Notes under the pieces: model-generated | What the model saw: the letters and a program-made list of their open reading frames with translations, nothing else | Database searches by the model: none | What the model was told of the DNA's origin: nothing | Translations under genes and position numbers: made by a program | Assembly (NCBI GenBank): GCA_947311845.1 | Contig: CAMZMU010000041.1 | Span: forward strand, 117,392,796-117,456,795 | Length of the DNA: 64,000 bases | Source of the DNA: Poa pratensis | Lineage: Eukaryota; Streptophyta; Magnoliopsida; Poales; Poaceae | Direction: 5' to 3' | Shown here: piece after piece, positions 20,840 through 31,400 of the stretch | Layout of the letters: each line of letters opens with the position of its first letter | How positions within the stretch are numbered: the stretch's first letter is position 1

Positions 20840-21526
20840 GTTTAATGCACAACAACAACAACAAATAAGACACCTTGGACCCTGCTCTCTCCCCGCTACA
20901 GTAAGGAGATGCGACTTTTTCCCCCTTCCCGTTTGATCCAGCTCACCGGCGTTGATTCACTGGTTTCCCCTCCCTCCGCCGGCCGCCTCGGTGGCGGGAG
21001 GGTGGGGAAATCCCGGATCTCGTCTGTACATTGTCTAGGTTCGAGGGGGTGGCCTGCTGGCGGCGTCGTGGAGAGGATGGCGCGGCTGGTCCGGCGTTTT
21101 GGTGGAGGCGGAGATCCTCTCCGGTGGTGGTGCTCTACGGAGCGCGGCCATGGATCTGCCTCCTTCCCCGCGCTCGCAACTCGGTGGAGTTGTGGTGCGC
21201 CTGTTTCCCGCGCCGGAGGCTGTGGTGCGGCGGCTCCGGTTGTTGAATCTTCTGAAGGTGACGGTGATGTGAACCAGATCAACGGCGACGACGGCGATGC
21301 AGGGTGGAGGCTCTTCGGAACTGAGGTCCATCGACTTCCCGTCCGCCATGGGACTCCTTCCAATCCAAGGTTGCAGTGGAGGAGCGGCGGCGGCGCGCCA
21401 GCGGCACGTCTTCTTCGACGGCGGCGTCTTCGTTGTCCTGCAACACTGGATTGTAATTTCTTTTTTCTTATGCACAGTTCTGTAAGGACCCTGGTGTAAT
21501 ATCACTTGATCTTTCCCCGCAAAAAA
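20840..21526 (+). mobile_element. GC-rich retroposon (687 bp) with A-tail and 11-bp TSD
   Basis: GAATTGTACTT is found at 20829-20839 and again at 21527-21537. The insert ends ...TTTCCCCGC followed by six A, the mark of a target-primed retroposon. The body is GC-rich and open in several frames (for example 20909-21499, 196 codons), but the frames are low-complexity Arg/Gly/Ser strings with no domain. It may be the 5' region of a LINE joined to a tail, a SINE-like element or a retrocopy. I do not recognise it. Confidence 0.55.
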
Positions 21527-21535
21527 GAATTGTAC

Positions 21536-22101
21536 TTTTTTTTACGGAAAGAGCAATCCAGCCTGCTGTTTCATTGATATAGTAGATAGGAGAAAAGTTG
21601 TACAATTACCCTACTGCAACAAATAAATAACAAGAGTTTCTAGTCAGGTTCTCTCGGTTTTTGTAGCATGCTTGCAGCCCTTGACCTGCCAGCCGATCTC
21701 CATAGGCTTGCTTCTTGGAGGATGTCCATCTTCAACTCTGTCATGTTCCTAGCCTGCCTGTTGAAAATGCGAGCGTTTCTCTCCTTTTAGGTCGACCACC
21801 ACACCAGCTGCACAACCGCTGTCCAATCTTTCTTTTTATGCTTCTCCGTGTAGTGATGTGTTTGTGTGATCCATTCTGAGAGAGATTGGTTCCGCGGGGG
21901 AGGAAGCAAGGTGGCCGGCCGGCGATTGGTAAAATCTGACCCCATAGCTGAGGAATTGTGCTTGTGTCTCTGCCTTTCATTTCTTCGATAGGGAAAGTTG
22001 TGTTCGACGAGATTCAGTTTTCCATACATCGCGAGCGCAATGCACTTTCCTTTTAGCAATTCTCTTCTCTGAAAATGATTGCTATATAAAAACACCGACA
22101 T
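21536..22101 (-). pseudogene. LINE 3' end (zf-RVT region), minus strand
   Basis: The minus strand starts with WITQTHHYTEKHKKKDW, continues VVQLVWWST, a TAG, then KERNARIFNRQARNM and LQEASLWRSAGRSRA. Plant LINE polyproteins end with W-K-E-R-N-A-R-x-F and an ALWRxAGA-like tail, so the TAG replaces the Trp before KERN. The plus-strand T-run at 21536-21543 is its poly(A) tail. The 5' part is missing. It abuts the retroposon at 20840-21526 tail to tail. Confidence 0.7.
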
Positions 22102-22237
22102 TTACATTTCGTAAACCACAATCAATTAATCAAACAGAATGTGAGGAGGACCGGCCAAATAAGAATCTGAAGATTGTAGAATTGGTGTCATTTATAGAAA
22201 AAAATCGTTGGCATTGTTCTGCATCTCCTCATTCAGC

Positions 22238-22490
22238 CAAATTCAATGTAAACTGTGAGTTTGACCGCACTTGATGAGCTGTTAATCTGCAGTTCTGAAA
22301 AAAGTTAGCGCTCATTATACATTAGTGGGCTTGAAGCTGTATCTGTATTTTGGTAAACTTCAGTCAATTTCAATGTATATATGAGTCACACTTGCAGTTA
22401 ATGAATGAACAGCTGATCTGAAGTTTTCAGAAGAGTTTAGCGTTAATTCTAGTTTGGTGGGCTTGATTGAAGCTGTGAATGTATCCGCTA
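22238..22490. repeat. Diverged ~120-bp direct duplication
   Basis: Blocks starting AATTCAATGTAAACTGTGAG (22239) and ATTTCAATGTATATATGAGT (22366) share the later words AGCTGTTAATCTGCAGTT / AGCTGATCTGAAGTTTTC, GTTAGCG / TTTAGCG and GTGGGCTTGA...AGCTGT. They are two copies of one ~120-bp unit with many differences. There is no coding content. Confidence 0.6.
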
Positions 22491-22607
22491 GTAGTACTGA
22501 CCCTTTCGCATGAAGAGGCGGTAGTTTGTACCCTAAAATGTCAACACGTCTGATATTTCGGTCACATCGATTCGTGCCACATTTCCTTATTAGAAGACCC
22601 GAGCCAC

Positions 22608-22890
22608 GAGAATCTGTCTGTGATAGCATGGTTAGGAGGATGGTTATACCCTCAGCTCAGAAGAGTTTAAACCCCAGATTTGACACTGGTGTTTCTCATT
22701 TAGGCGAAATATTCTTCAGTGGGAGGCGACGTTCCTGTCGACAGCGAGATGATTGTGGTGACTTCGTCAATCTCAAGACAGACCCGCCAACTCAGCCTGC
22801 ATTTGTAGGGTGTGCGTGTGTGTTCATAGGGATGAGTGTGCGCATGTGTATGTGAGCGTCTACGTTTATACTGTGTTTCACAAAAAAAAA
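22608..22890 (+). mobile_element. SINE, Au-like (tRNA-derived)
   Basis: It runs from a tRNA-like head (GATAGCATGGTTAGGAGG, a box A; AGAGTTTAAACCCC, a weak box B) through TTCAGTGGGAGGCGACG, GGTGACTTCGTCAATCTCAA and GTGTGCGTGTGTGTTCATAG. It ends in nine A at 22882-22890. This order is that of the grass SINE Au. A 12-base word GACC(C/T)GAGCCAC at 22596-22607 and 22892-22903 is a likely target-site duplication. Confidence 0.75.
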
Positions 22891-23996
22891 GGACCTGAGC
22901 CACTTTCTGTGATAATGCCTTTGTTGGCCCGGTTTTAAAACGCATGCTATTGCTACCTACGCACGCGGCCTGCTCGCCCATGGGAATGGACTGCACAATG
23001 GTAGCAATACCATGGAATGGGGCCGAATTTGTAACCCTACGACGAAAAAAAAACAGAATGTTACTAAGAAAACCCTGTTACTTTTACAAAAAATATATTT
23101 TTATTAATGAAATAATGGATAAGAAATTGAACGAATTGAAAACATCATTTATTGCCATCGTGCCATCACATAGTGCAAGTACGAACCAAGCTTTATGTAA
23201 AAAAGAAGGACAAACATTGGGTTGTCATTTTGAAAAGGCATTTTGGAACTGTTCTGAACAAACATGAAGACCACGACGAGTACATCCCGATACGTAGTAT
23301 GAAGACTAGAATGCGCAGCCTCAGGTTCAGACCTTAATTAGCTTATTAAGGTGCAAACTGTTGGGAATCCAGGTATTCTGGTCAATGGAAGCAATGGAAA
23401 GCTACAACCAGAGTGCATCTTGACCCCAAATGTTTCTTTTCGATCGACTCATTTTTTCTCACAACCAGCCTAGTTCTACGCGTGCACAGATTTCTTCCAA
23501 ACCTTAATTGTCATGCCATGCTCATGATGCATTTGCAGGCATTATAGTCTGATAGGCAACAGCCCGATTCGTTGGCATGCATCTTAAATTCTTAATTAGA
23601 TGAATAGTTAGCCAACCACCAAGTTAAACACTGTCCTGCAAAGCTTTGGCGACAGAAGCTTTCTGAATCTTGAAGCCATCCAAGAACTCGAGAGTGCCCA
23701 AGAAGGCAAGAACTCTCTCTTGTGTGTGTGCGCGCGCGTTGAAGCTAGCCAGGACCAGTTTCCAGGCGAGAACATGCTGAGCACGTGACGGGTAGAAGGA
23801 TCCTATGCGTCATTCTGTTCTCTCATGTTAATGAAGTGGCAGATCTTGTCTCGGAATGGATCGGATAGCCTTTAGCCCTACTGACTGTATCCTCTTTCAA
23901 TTCTGTCACCTGAGAAACTCCCATGCTTCCAGTGTCTGTCTCCAATAGAACCGTAACTACATCAGAGAGTAACAAAAAGCCTTCGTGAAATTCACA
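22891..23996. other. No gene seen; AT-rich spacer
   Basis: Only short frames are present. Near 23823-24010 the minus strand encodes a fragment with GSQCEFHEGFLLLSD and VTELKEDTVSRAKG that looks protein-like but has no start, no known domain and no neighbours to define an exon. A short TG/CG run lies at about 23720-23740. Confidence 0.35.
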
Positions 23997-24382
23997 TTGG
24001 CTCCCCATGTCATATGCTTCTGATAGAATAAACAAAATTTCAAAAAGGTAAAACATTTCAAAAAATTCTGAAAACAATTTGAGATGAACATATACAAATT
24101 TTCTACTTACGTGGTAAGTTTCGCGGTGAAATGACATTTGGTCTGTTCTGTGCAAAAAAAATAAAAAAACAGTGGCTCAAATGGGATTTCAAAAATATAT
24201 TTTTATAGCACTGGTTTCGTTATTTTTGCACAGAGCACCACACATGTCATTTTATCACTAACCTTGCCACATGTTTACAAAAAAAAATATGTTCGTCACC
24301 AAATATATTCAGAATTTTTCAAAAAAATTAGTATATTATTTATTTATTTATTTTATCAGGAACATATGAGCTCAAGAACCAA
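23997..24382. mobile_element. Foldback MITE with long terminal inverted repeats (~386 bp)
   Basis: The left end TTGGCTCCCCATGTCATATG pairs with the right end CATATGAGCTCAAGAACCAA. Further in, AAAATTCTGAAAACAATTTG pairs with the complement of CAAATATATTCAGAATTTTT, and GAAATGACATTTGG...TCTGTGCAAAAA pairs with TTTTTGCACAGAGCACC...TGTCATTT. The arms are about 150-180 bp. It is non-coding and may be a Mutator-type MITE; the family name is uncertain. Confidence 0.65.
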
Positions 24383-24451
24383 AACGCATTTCTCAATGCC
24401 TTCACGGTTTGAACTTGTACTCTAATTTATCTAGTCAGAGTGTCAGACTGA

Positions 24452-24596
24452 GTAGGGATGTTTAAGTGGGATCCCAGTTATACCGTATTTCTACATGTCT
24501 AGTGTCTAGTTCAAAATTTTGATCTAAATTTTTAACTAGACATGTACAAATACGGTAGAAGTGGGATCCCACCTAGACATCCTTACGTTCAAGAGA
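24452..24596. mobile_element. Short foldback MITE (145 bp)
   Basis: The left arm GTAGGGATGTTTAAGTGGGA...CCGTATTTCTACATGTCTAG and the right arm CTAGACATGTACAAATACGG...TCCCACCTAGACATCCTTAC are inverted copies with few mismatches around a ~33-bp AT-rich loop. It appears to have landed beside, or into, the left end of the next foldback element. Confidence 0.75.
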
Positions 24597-24599
24597 AGT

Positions 24600-24930
24600 G
24601 TGGTTGATTTGTTGAAATCCACTTTGACAGATGGGAACATTATTTTAAAAAATTCATAAAAGAATCCGACATTTTTTTTGCACGTACATCTCGACATTGT
24701 GCGCACACTAAGTTCCACGGAAAACCGACATTTTATGACATGTCTAAAAACGAAAAATAAGTATCTCTTGAAAATCTTTTTTATCATCGAATTTTGTCTT
24801 CTTACACATGACACATAGAATGTCGAGGTGTATGCACTGGATTTTGTTTGGAATTTTTGACATTTAAAAAGTGTTTCAGGAAAATTTAAAAATCGGGAGC
24901 ATGTGTTCCCAGGAGCCAAAACACCTCGCC
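24600..24930. mobile_element. Second foldback element, left end eroded
   Basis: The right terminus GGGAGCATGTGTTCCCAGGA-GCCAAAA matches in kind the right terminus of the 23997-24382 element. Inside, TGCACGTACATCTCGACATT (about 24680) pairs with GAATGTCGAGGTGTATGCAC (about 24820). No clean left terminus remains. Confidence 0.5.
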
Positions 24931-26636
24931 AGTTGATTTGTGAACCGAAATGACTCCCAAAAATCAACACGAGATGCAACATTGTGCTTTAACTTAAAAA
25001 GGTCTGCCACCTTACCGTGATCGAGACACATTTCTACTTCGAAAGCTCGGTCCAAGAAATGACTCGCACAAGTTGCTAAAGGAGGGCGGTTAGGCAAAAC
25101 CATACCCGCCGTCGCCGCCTCCGCCGCCTCCGCCTCCACCTCTGGCTGCCACCAGAGGGAGTTAATAGGAAAAACCTTTCTAACGGATGGTGGCGGCTGA
25201 CTTATCTCCTTGCAGAGCCCTCGCAGTTGGCATGTTGCGATGGCTCATTTTTTACAACTTTCATTGATACATCACACGTTCAAAAATGAAAGAAGATTAC
25301 CAAAAAGAAAGATAAAACCCAAATATAATCTTGATTATCTCCTTAGTCATGTGGTTATGTGCAAAACAAATAACAAAGACAATGACACATTTTGATATGC
25401 TAAAAATGTTTGCATTCACCTTTGGGTGAGGCAATTTTGATCCCCAAATGGTAACTAGAGGAATATTCATCTCCCTAGGTAACTTAGGATCAATTGAATC
25501 ATAAAGAGTCAAATGTGTCATTTGGATCATGAGGCATCAATCATTAAGGAAATACGGGACAAAGGCAACACTGAATGATCCATTTTGTAGGGAGTAAGAC
25601 AACATTGGATGATCCACCAATAACCAGTAACAAGGCAGCATTGTATTGCCATCTAATCTATCTAGGATCCTTAAAGCCCATAATCTTTTTCAGGTTTGGA
25701 TCCAGATTAACATAGAGGGGTCAATGTGATCCTAAGCCAACTATTTAAGCCCACATTTGCAAATCCCACGGGTTGATAGCCAAGAAGGCATGGCATGCAC
25801 ATTCAACCTACATTAACACAAAGTGGGCAATGCCACTTGGATGATATCAAAAACATAATCTCAATACTACATAATGTCCAACCAACCAATATCATTCTCA
25901 AGGAGAGGACCCCATGCATTGAGCATGGTAACCTGTAGCTATGGGAGGAGGCCAACAAGAAGCTCGCAGAACATGCAAGAGAGAGTCATCGACAAGGGTG
26001 TCCAAAAGACAACAACAAACCAAGTATATAAACAAGACTCCAACAAGAGCATCCACACCACCACCACAAGGTCATCAAGAACAACTCAAGAAAAACAACG
26101 TGGATCTTAGGAAATTCAAGAAGCTAGGAGAAGCAGGCAGAACCTAAAGATGAACAAGGTTATTCGGATCACCAGAAAACAAGCTACCAGAAATTCCAAA
26201 TATGAAGTAGATAGAGAAGTAGGAGGAGCGACGACATCCACAAGCTCGAGCGGCTCGTATGGCCATTCGAATGAAATGACACCGCTGATCTGACGTCCGT
26301 CGACTGCCTCAGGAAGCGTCAGAGAAGTTTCTCCAGTTTAGTTTGCTCTAGTATTTAGTCGTTTATTTGAAATGTATGAACTGGTTTGAATGTTGCTCTA
26401 GTTTGTATGTATGGACTGATGATCAAAATGTGGCAGGAGTTTTTTTTTCTTCAAAATTATGCAGTAGCGTTTTAAGGTATCTATTATGGTCGATCAGATT
26501 TCATACAGCAAAACAATTTCTCTATAATCTGCCAGAGTTGTCAGAGCCACCTTGGACCATGACAAGGTTTCTCAACATTTCATGCTCGGCTATTTAGTGT
26601 ACCCATAACAATTCAACGTGTGACACCAGAGAAAAC
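24931..26636. other. No gene seen; unclassified spacer
   Basis: There is a short GCC-trinucleotide run at 25108-25140. Open frames (for example 25874-26110) are short and lysine/threonine-rich without a domain. No terminal repeats were recognised. Confidence 0.35.
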
Positions 26637-26880
26637 CAACCTGATAGTTAGGAGTATTCTCATCCCACGAGAGTTTAAATCTCAGATTTGACACTGGTAT
26701 TACTCATTAGGGCGGATATTCTTCACTTGGAGGCGATATTCCCATTGATAGCGAGACGTCTGTGATGATTTCATCAATTTCAAGACCAAACCAGCTGGCT
26801 CCGTCTTCAGAGCTGCTCATAAAGGTAGGATGTGTGTGTGTGTTCATGATGAGTGTACGCGCGTGTATGTGAGTATTTTT
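26637..26880 (+). mobile_element. SINE, Au-like, older copy
   Basis: It matches the SINE at 22608-22890 through AGAGTTTAAATCTCAGATTT, CACTGGTATTACTCAT, TTCACTTGGAGGCGATATTC, GATTTCATCAATTTCAAGAC and GTGTGTGTGTGTTCATGATG, but with more changes. The tail is a short T-rich stretch instead of poly(A), because another repeat joins at about 26874. Confidence 0.65.
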
Positions 26881-27070
26881 TGCCAAATCTGGCCGTTTTT
26901 GTGAACTAATAACGCATCTGGCCGCTCTCGGAAACTATTTGCAAATCTGGCCCCTGAGGTCGGCATCAACGCAAATGGAGCCGAACTTGTGCAGTTCGGC
27001 ACCAGCAAAAAATTCAGCCGAGCTAGGTCGGCGCCAATGGCAATGGCGCCGAACCCATGTTTCGAAAAAA
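26874..27070. repeat. Second copy of the palindrome-bearing inverted-repeat element
   Basis: TTTTTTGCCAAATCTGGCCG matches the complement of the right end of the 18582-18842 element. The interior shares TCTGGCCCCTGAGGTCGGCA and the palindrome GCCGAACT-TGTGC-AGTTCGGC (26980-27000). The far end is not clear. Bases 27071-27253 show no feature. Confidence 0.5.
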
Positions 27071-27253
27071 AAGGTGTGAACACCAAACCCGGTAAAGGGC
27101 AGTAGGAAAATCTACCATAGTCGTCAAAGCTCTGCCAACAAAAAAGCGCGAGTCATGGTTGAAAAGGGGGAAAACACTACCTACCTGACAGCCATAGTTG
27201 AATCTTGAATCAATCGAAAGTACCACGAGGCGGTTAGTTAATTTGCACATGAC

Positions 27254-27818
27254 TATAGCTGGCCAAACGGGCCAGCCCGAGGCACGCAAAATTTGGCACG
27301 GCCCAAACACGGCCCGCCACGAACTAACCGTGCCGTGCCAGGCCCGTGGCCCGAGCGTGCTCGTGCCCAGCTTCGATATGAAGCACGGCGTGCGGCACGG
27401 CACGGCACGATTAGCACCGTGCCCTAATCGTGCCGCCGCCACCGGCCGTCCTCCGCCGTCCACCACCCCGCTCCGGCCGCCCCTCCGCCGCCCTCCGCCG
27501 CCCACCGCCTTCGCCGGAGCTCGTCCTTCTTCTTCCTCGTGTCGCCGCCCTCCTCCCTACTCATCTTCTTCTTCCTCGAAGGCTTGGCGCTCGCTGGAGC
27601 TCCTCGGAGGCCTGGCGCTCGCCGGAGCTCTGTCGTGCCGTGCCGTGCCGGCCGGGCCGTCGTGCCGCTGCCGTCCTCTCCGTGCCGTGCCTTCTCCAGA
27701 GTTGGAGCCCGTGTGCCGGCACGGCACGGCACGATTGCAACCGTGCCGCTTGTGGGCCGTGCCGAGCTCGGCACGCGACGTGCCATGCCGTGCCGTGCGG
27801 CACGGTTGGCCAGCTATA
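27254..27818. mobile_element. Non-autonomous hAT element (565 bp), very GC-rich, TSD CACATGAC
   Basis: Perfect 13-bp terminal inverted repeats TATAGCTGGCCAA / TTGGCCAGCTATA are flanked by an exact 8-bp duplication CACATGAC at 27246-27253 and 27819-27826. The subterminal zones are packed with GGCACGGCACGG / CCGTGCCGTGCC words facing each other. The core (27430-27700) is a C-rich stretch open in several frames on both strands. Those frames are low-complexity and contain no transposase domain, so I call none of them. It lies about 670 bp upstream of the RopGAP start codon. Confidence 0.9.
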
Positions 27819-27899
27819 CACATGACCACATCATCACATCACCCATTTCTTCCCTCATACGCTTAAATAGAGAAGGAAGAACCGCACCGCACGCGTGAG

Positions 27900-27900
<1 letters not shown>

Positions 27901-27934
<34 letters not shown>
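27901..27934. repeat. 34-bp poly-G homopolymer
   Basis: An uninterrupted run of 34 G lies between GCACGCGTGAGC and TAGGAGACG. It falls between a possible TATA-like TTAAATA (about 27864) and the RopGAP start. A TCATCATC...GTCGTCGTC microsatellite follows at 27952-27998. Length is the least reliable property of such a run. Confidence 0.9.
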
Positions 27935-27935
<1 letters not shown>

Positions 27936-28489
27936 AGGAGACGACGAAGCATGATGATCAATTGATCATCATCACATCATCATCGTCGTCGTCGTCGAGC
28001 AGGCACTGACCCTCCCTTCAATCCAACTCCACCTCCACACAGATCCTATCCACCATTACCCACCAAACACACCACAAAGAATAATTTCTCGTCTTAAAAA
28101 TCCCCTCTTTAATCAAAGATCTCTCTCCTCTCCTCTTTGTTGTCTGTCCGTCCACTTGGATTTATTATATCTTCTTGTCCCGTTCTGCTGTGGATTTGGA
28201 CCACGCGCATGCAGCAACCAAATCCCCTTCCAATCTCCGGTGGAGGGCGAGCAGAGGAGAAATCAATCCTAAATTAGCGTTCCGCCACCAAGAACTCCAC
28301 TACCAGGCGAGCGAGGATCCAATCATTCCTCTCGCCGCAGGCATTTGGCCCACTCCACCACCACCACCATCGCCACCACCCAGGAAAGAAATCCCAAGAA
28401 AATTGGCCCTACGGCGCACCAGATTACAGCCTCGTAATCATTCCCCTGAGAAGAAGGGAAGGAGCTCGGGCCGAGAAAAGGAGGAAGCA

Positions 28490-31400
28490 ATGACGGAGGT
28501 GGCGCTGTTCCGGGGCCCGGCCAACCTTGCTTCCTCCGCAAGCCGCGGCTCCTCCTCCTCCTCCCCGCGTTATTTAGCCGATAGCGACGTGCTCCAGAGG
28601 AGAAGCAGCAGCACCACCAGCGCGGAGAGACCTGCAGAATCCGCGGAGCGACAGGCCGGGGGATCGGAGGAGGACGGAGAGCGGTAGTCGTTCTTGGAGC
28701 TGCTCTTCGAGCTGCTGCGGAAGTCGTTGCTCGGCTGCAGGGTGGAGGGCGGCGCCGGCGAAGACGGGATGGAGATAGGGCTGCCCACGGACGTCCAGCA
28801 CGTGGCGCACGTCACCTTCGACAGGTTCCATGGCTTCCTGGGCCTCCCGTCGAGTTCGAGCCCGAGGTGCCCCGCCGCGCTCCCAGTGCGAGGTCCGTCA
28901 CTCTCTCTGTCTCCCATCTCATGTTCATCAATTGTCATTATGTTGAATGTGGTTCCTGTTGTTCTGAACTCGAAATGTTTCTGAATATCCAGTTTTCAGT
29001 TCCAATTTGAACTTTGAATAGCATCCTCTGTTTGTTTTGATCTGAAATTTGGCAGGCAGATAAATTCCAATGAAATTTATATTCCAGTTTAATTATGTGT
29101 ATATTAATAATCCGTTTGGACTTGTTACTCCCGTTGCTGGAACGCACTTGGCAGCCCGAGCTGGAATTGATCTACTATGTTAGATAGACTGTCTATGATG
29201 ATGGGCACGCTTTGGACCACCACTCTGTCCAGAAACAGTTTGTGTTGAGTTCTCCCCATTTCATTAATAATTAGCCAATCATGGCTCTCGAGGCCTGTTA
29301 TGGATAGAATTACATGATATTTCTGTAGCTGGTTACCTCATAAAGTCAACTAAGGAGAAATCAATACTTACAACTTTTAATGAGGCTGGAAATGGAATAG
29401 AACACTCACAAAGAAATCTTCTTTACGTTTTAATTAGAGTAAAACAGACAATTGTAAATTTGAAAATTATAGAGCTTCTACATTTAGTAGTAGCAGACTA
29501 GCAGCCATTTTGTTCACTTCAGTAATTTCCTATCCTTTGTGGCGATGGTACTCAATCTATGTTACTAGTGTTCCCAACTTCCCATCAACTCCAATCTTGT
29601 TTTGACTTGTAAGCAAACCCACCAAATAAACATATTTTTGTTCAATATTGGTGCGTTCGAAAGAGTATGGTTATTTTAATCTGGTTCACAAAATCAAAAG
29701 GAAGTATTTAATTGGCACAAACATGCCGTTTGTTAAGACCGACTTCTGGTCGCATCAGTTCAGCTGTATCACGTCTTGCTTTGTTTGGTAGGGGTGCTTA
29801 TCCTTTCTATGCAAATATTAAACTACTGAGGTATTTCATTCAGTGCAAAGTTTATTCTATGGTAGGTTGGTAGCTGTATTGTTGCCTCGTTGCCCTTTAT
29901 TTAATCCGACGCTCCTTCTGTATGCCCAGTTGCACGCACATTACCTGGAACATAATTTTATAAATCAGATGGAAAGAGGAGGAAAATGACACCTTTTGAT
30001 GGATTTGATTGGCCTAGAATGTCAAGAAGAAAATTATTGCCTGCCCTGTCATGTAGGAATGACAGATAGAAAACTGTTGGGAATTTAGTGATTTACTAAT
30101 GACTTATTTTGTCTCGATTAGATGCTTCCCTCACCTTGCTCGTTATCATTTGTCTGCATCTGTTTGCTGTGTTTTTTTGGACTTTAGGGATTGAATAACT
30201 TTTTTTTATTCGTGGTCGTCTCAGGCTAATGCTAGAAAAATTACTGAAAGAATAAGAAACCTACATAGATACTATGTTGTACATTGTTTTGTACTGGGAA
30301 TTCCCCGATGTGGTTATTATTTCTAGGCAATCTAAAAAGAATAGGCTAAGAATTCTCTATTGAAGGATGGAATAGTTTTGCCTCCAAAAGAAGATAAAGT
30401 GGCACAAACAACTAGAACCCATCTTCATAGTTCATACTGGAGGACTGTAGTATATGAATCAATAAAACTGGAGCATATGAATTGTGCTTATTCATTAGTT
30501 GGGAAACTTCTGGAATGTGCAAAGGTCCTGAAAGAAATGACAGGCAGGTTCCTGAATATTTTACACACTTGAGTAGTTGAGTTAGTAAACCATTATGTTC
30601 AGCAACGAATTCAGAGTCATGCATACCATATTAATTGTCGGAATCTGGCTCTTTAAAAGGTGCCTTGACTTGTCTTTAAAAACCAAAAAGTGAAATATGC
30701 CTCGACCTCAATGGCTATGTGATCTTATTTTAATATAGTAAGGTGTATTTTGGAGCATCGTGTTTGATTAGTTCCAGTTCACGTTTGCTTGTGCTGTTGG
30801 TGTTATTCAGCTGATCCTAACTTCAAATGCAGCGCTAGTGTCTTCGGAGTCTCAACACAATCAATGCAATGTTCGTATGATTCTAGAGGAAACAGTGTTC
30901 CGACGATTCTCTTGATGATGCAAAGACGTCTTTATGAACAAGGCGGTCTTCGGGTATGATGTTTTATCATTTTAAGTGACAGTCAGTTGCTTGTTTTATC
31001 AGTGTCCTGTAGCTTTTAATGAGTTCTGACCACATTAGTGTTGTTTTTCTTTACTTTGCAGACAGAAGGTATTTTTCGTATAAATGCGGAGAATAGCCAG
31101 GAAGAATTTGTGAGAGATCAGTTAAATAGTGGAACTGTGCCAGATGGCATTGATGTTCATTCTTTGGCAGGTCTAATCAAAGTAAGCTTCCTTCTATCAT
31201 GTAGCTTATGACATTCCGCTGAGACCTGAGAGCACCACTCAAGAGATTTATTAATGACGTGCTCATCTTCAATAGTCATATTCTGTATCAACACTCGTCG
31301 GAGAATCCAGAATTTTTTCTGGTGAAAACCAATCTTATTTTTCAAAGTAAAACCAAAGTTGTTGCTCTTCAGTTCAACAAATTATTGTTGCAGAATCTAA

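Noticed and set aside
24876..25139. 87-codon minus frame beginning MEAEAAEAATAG
   Set aside because: It begins in a GCC trinucleotide run and crosses a foldback-element end; no domain.
27198..27898. 222-codon plus frame and 120-codon minus frame
   Set aside because: They run through the borders of a hAT element and are produced by its GGCACGG repeats.
28175..28687. 170-codon frame starting upstream of RopGAP
   Set aside because: The first 105 codons are leader sequence without family similarity; the family start MTEV is at 28490.
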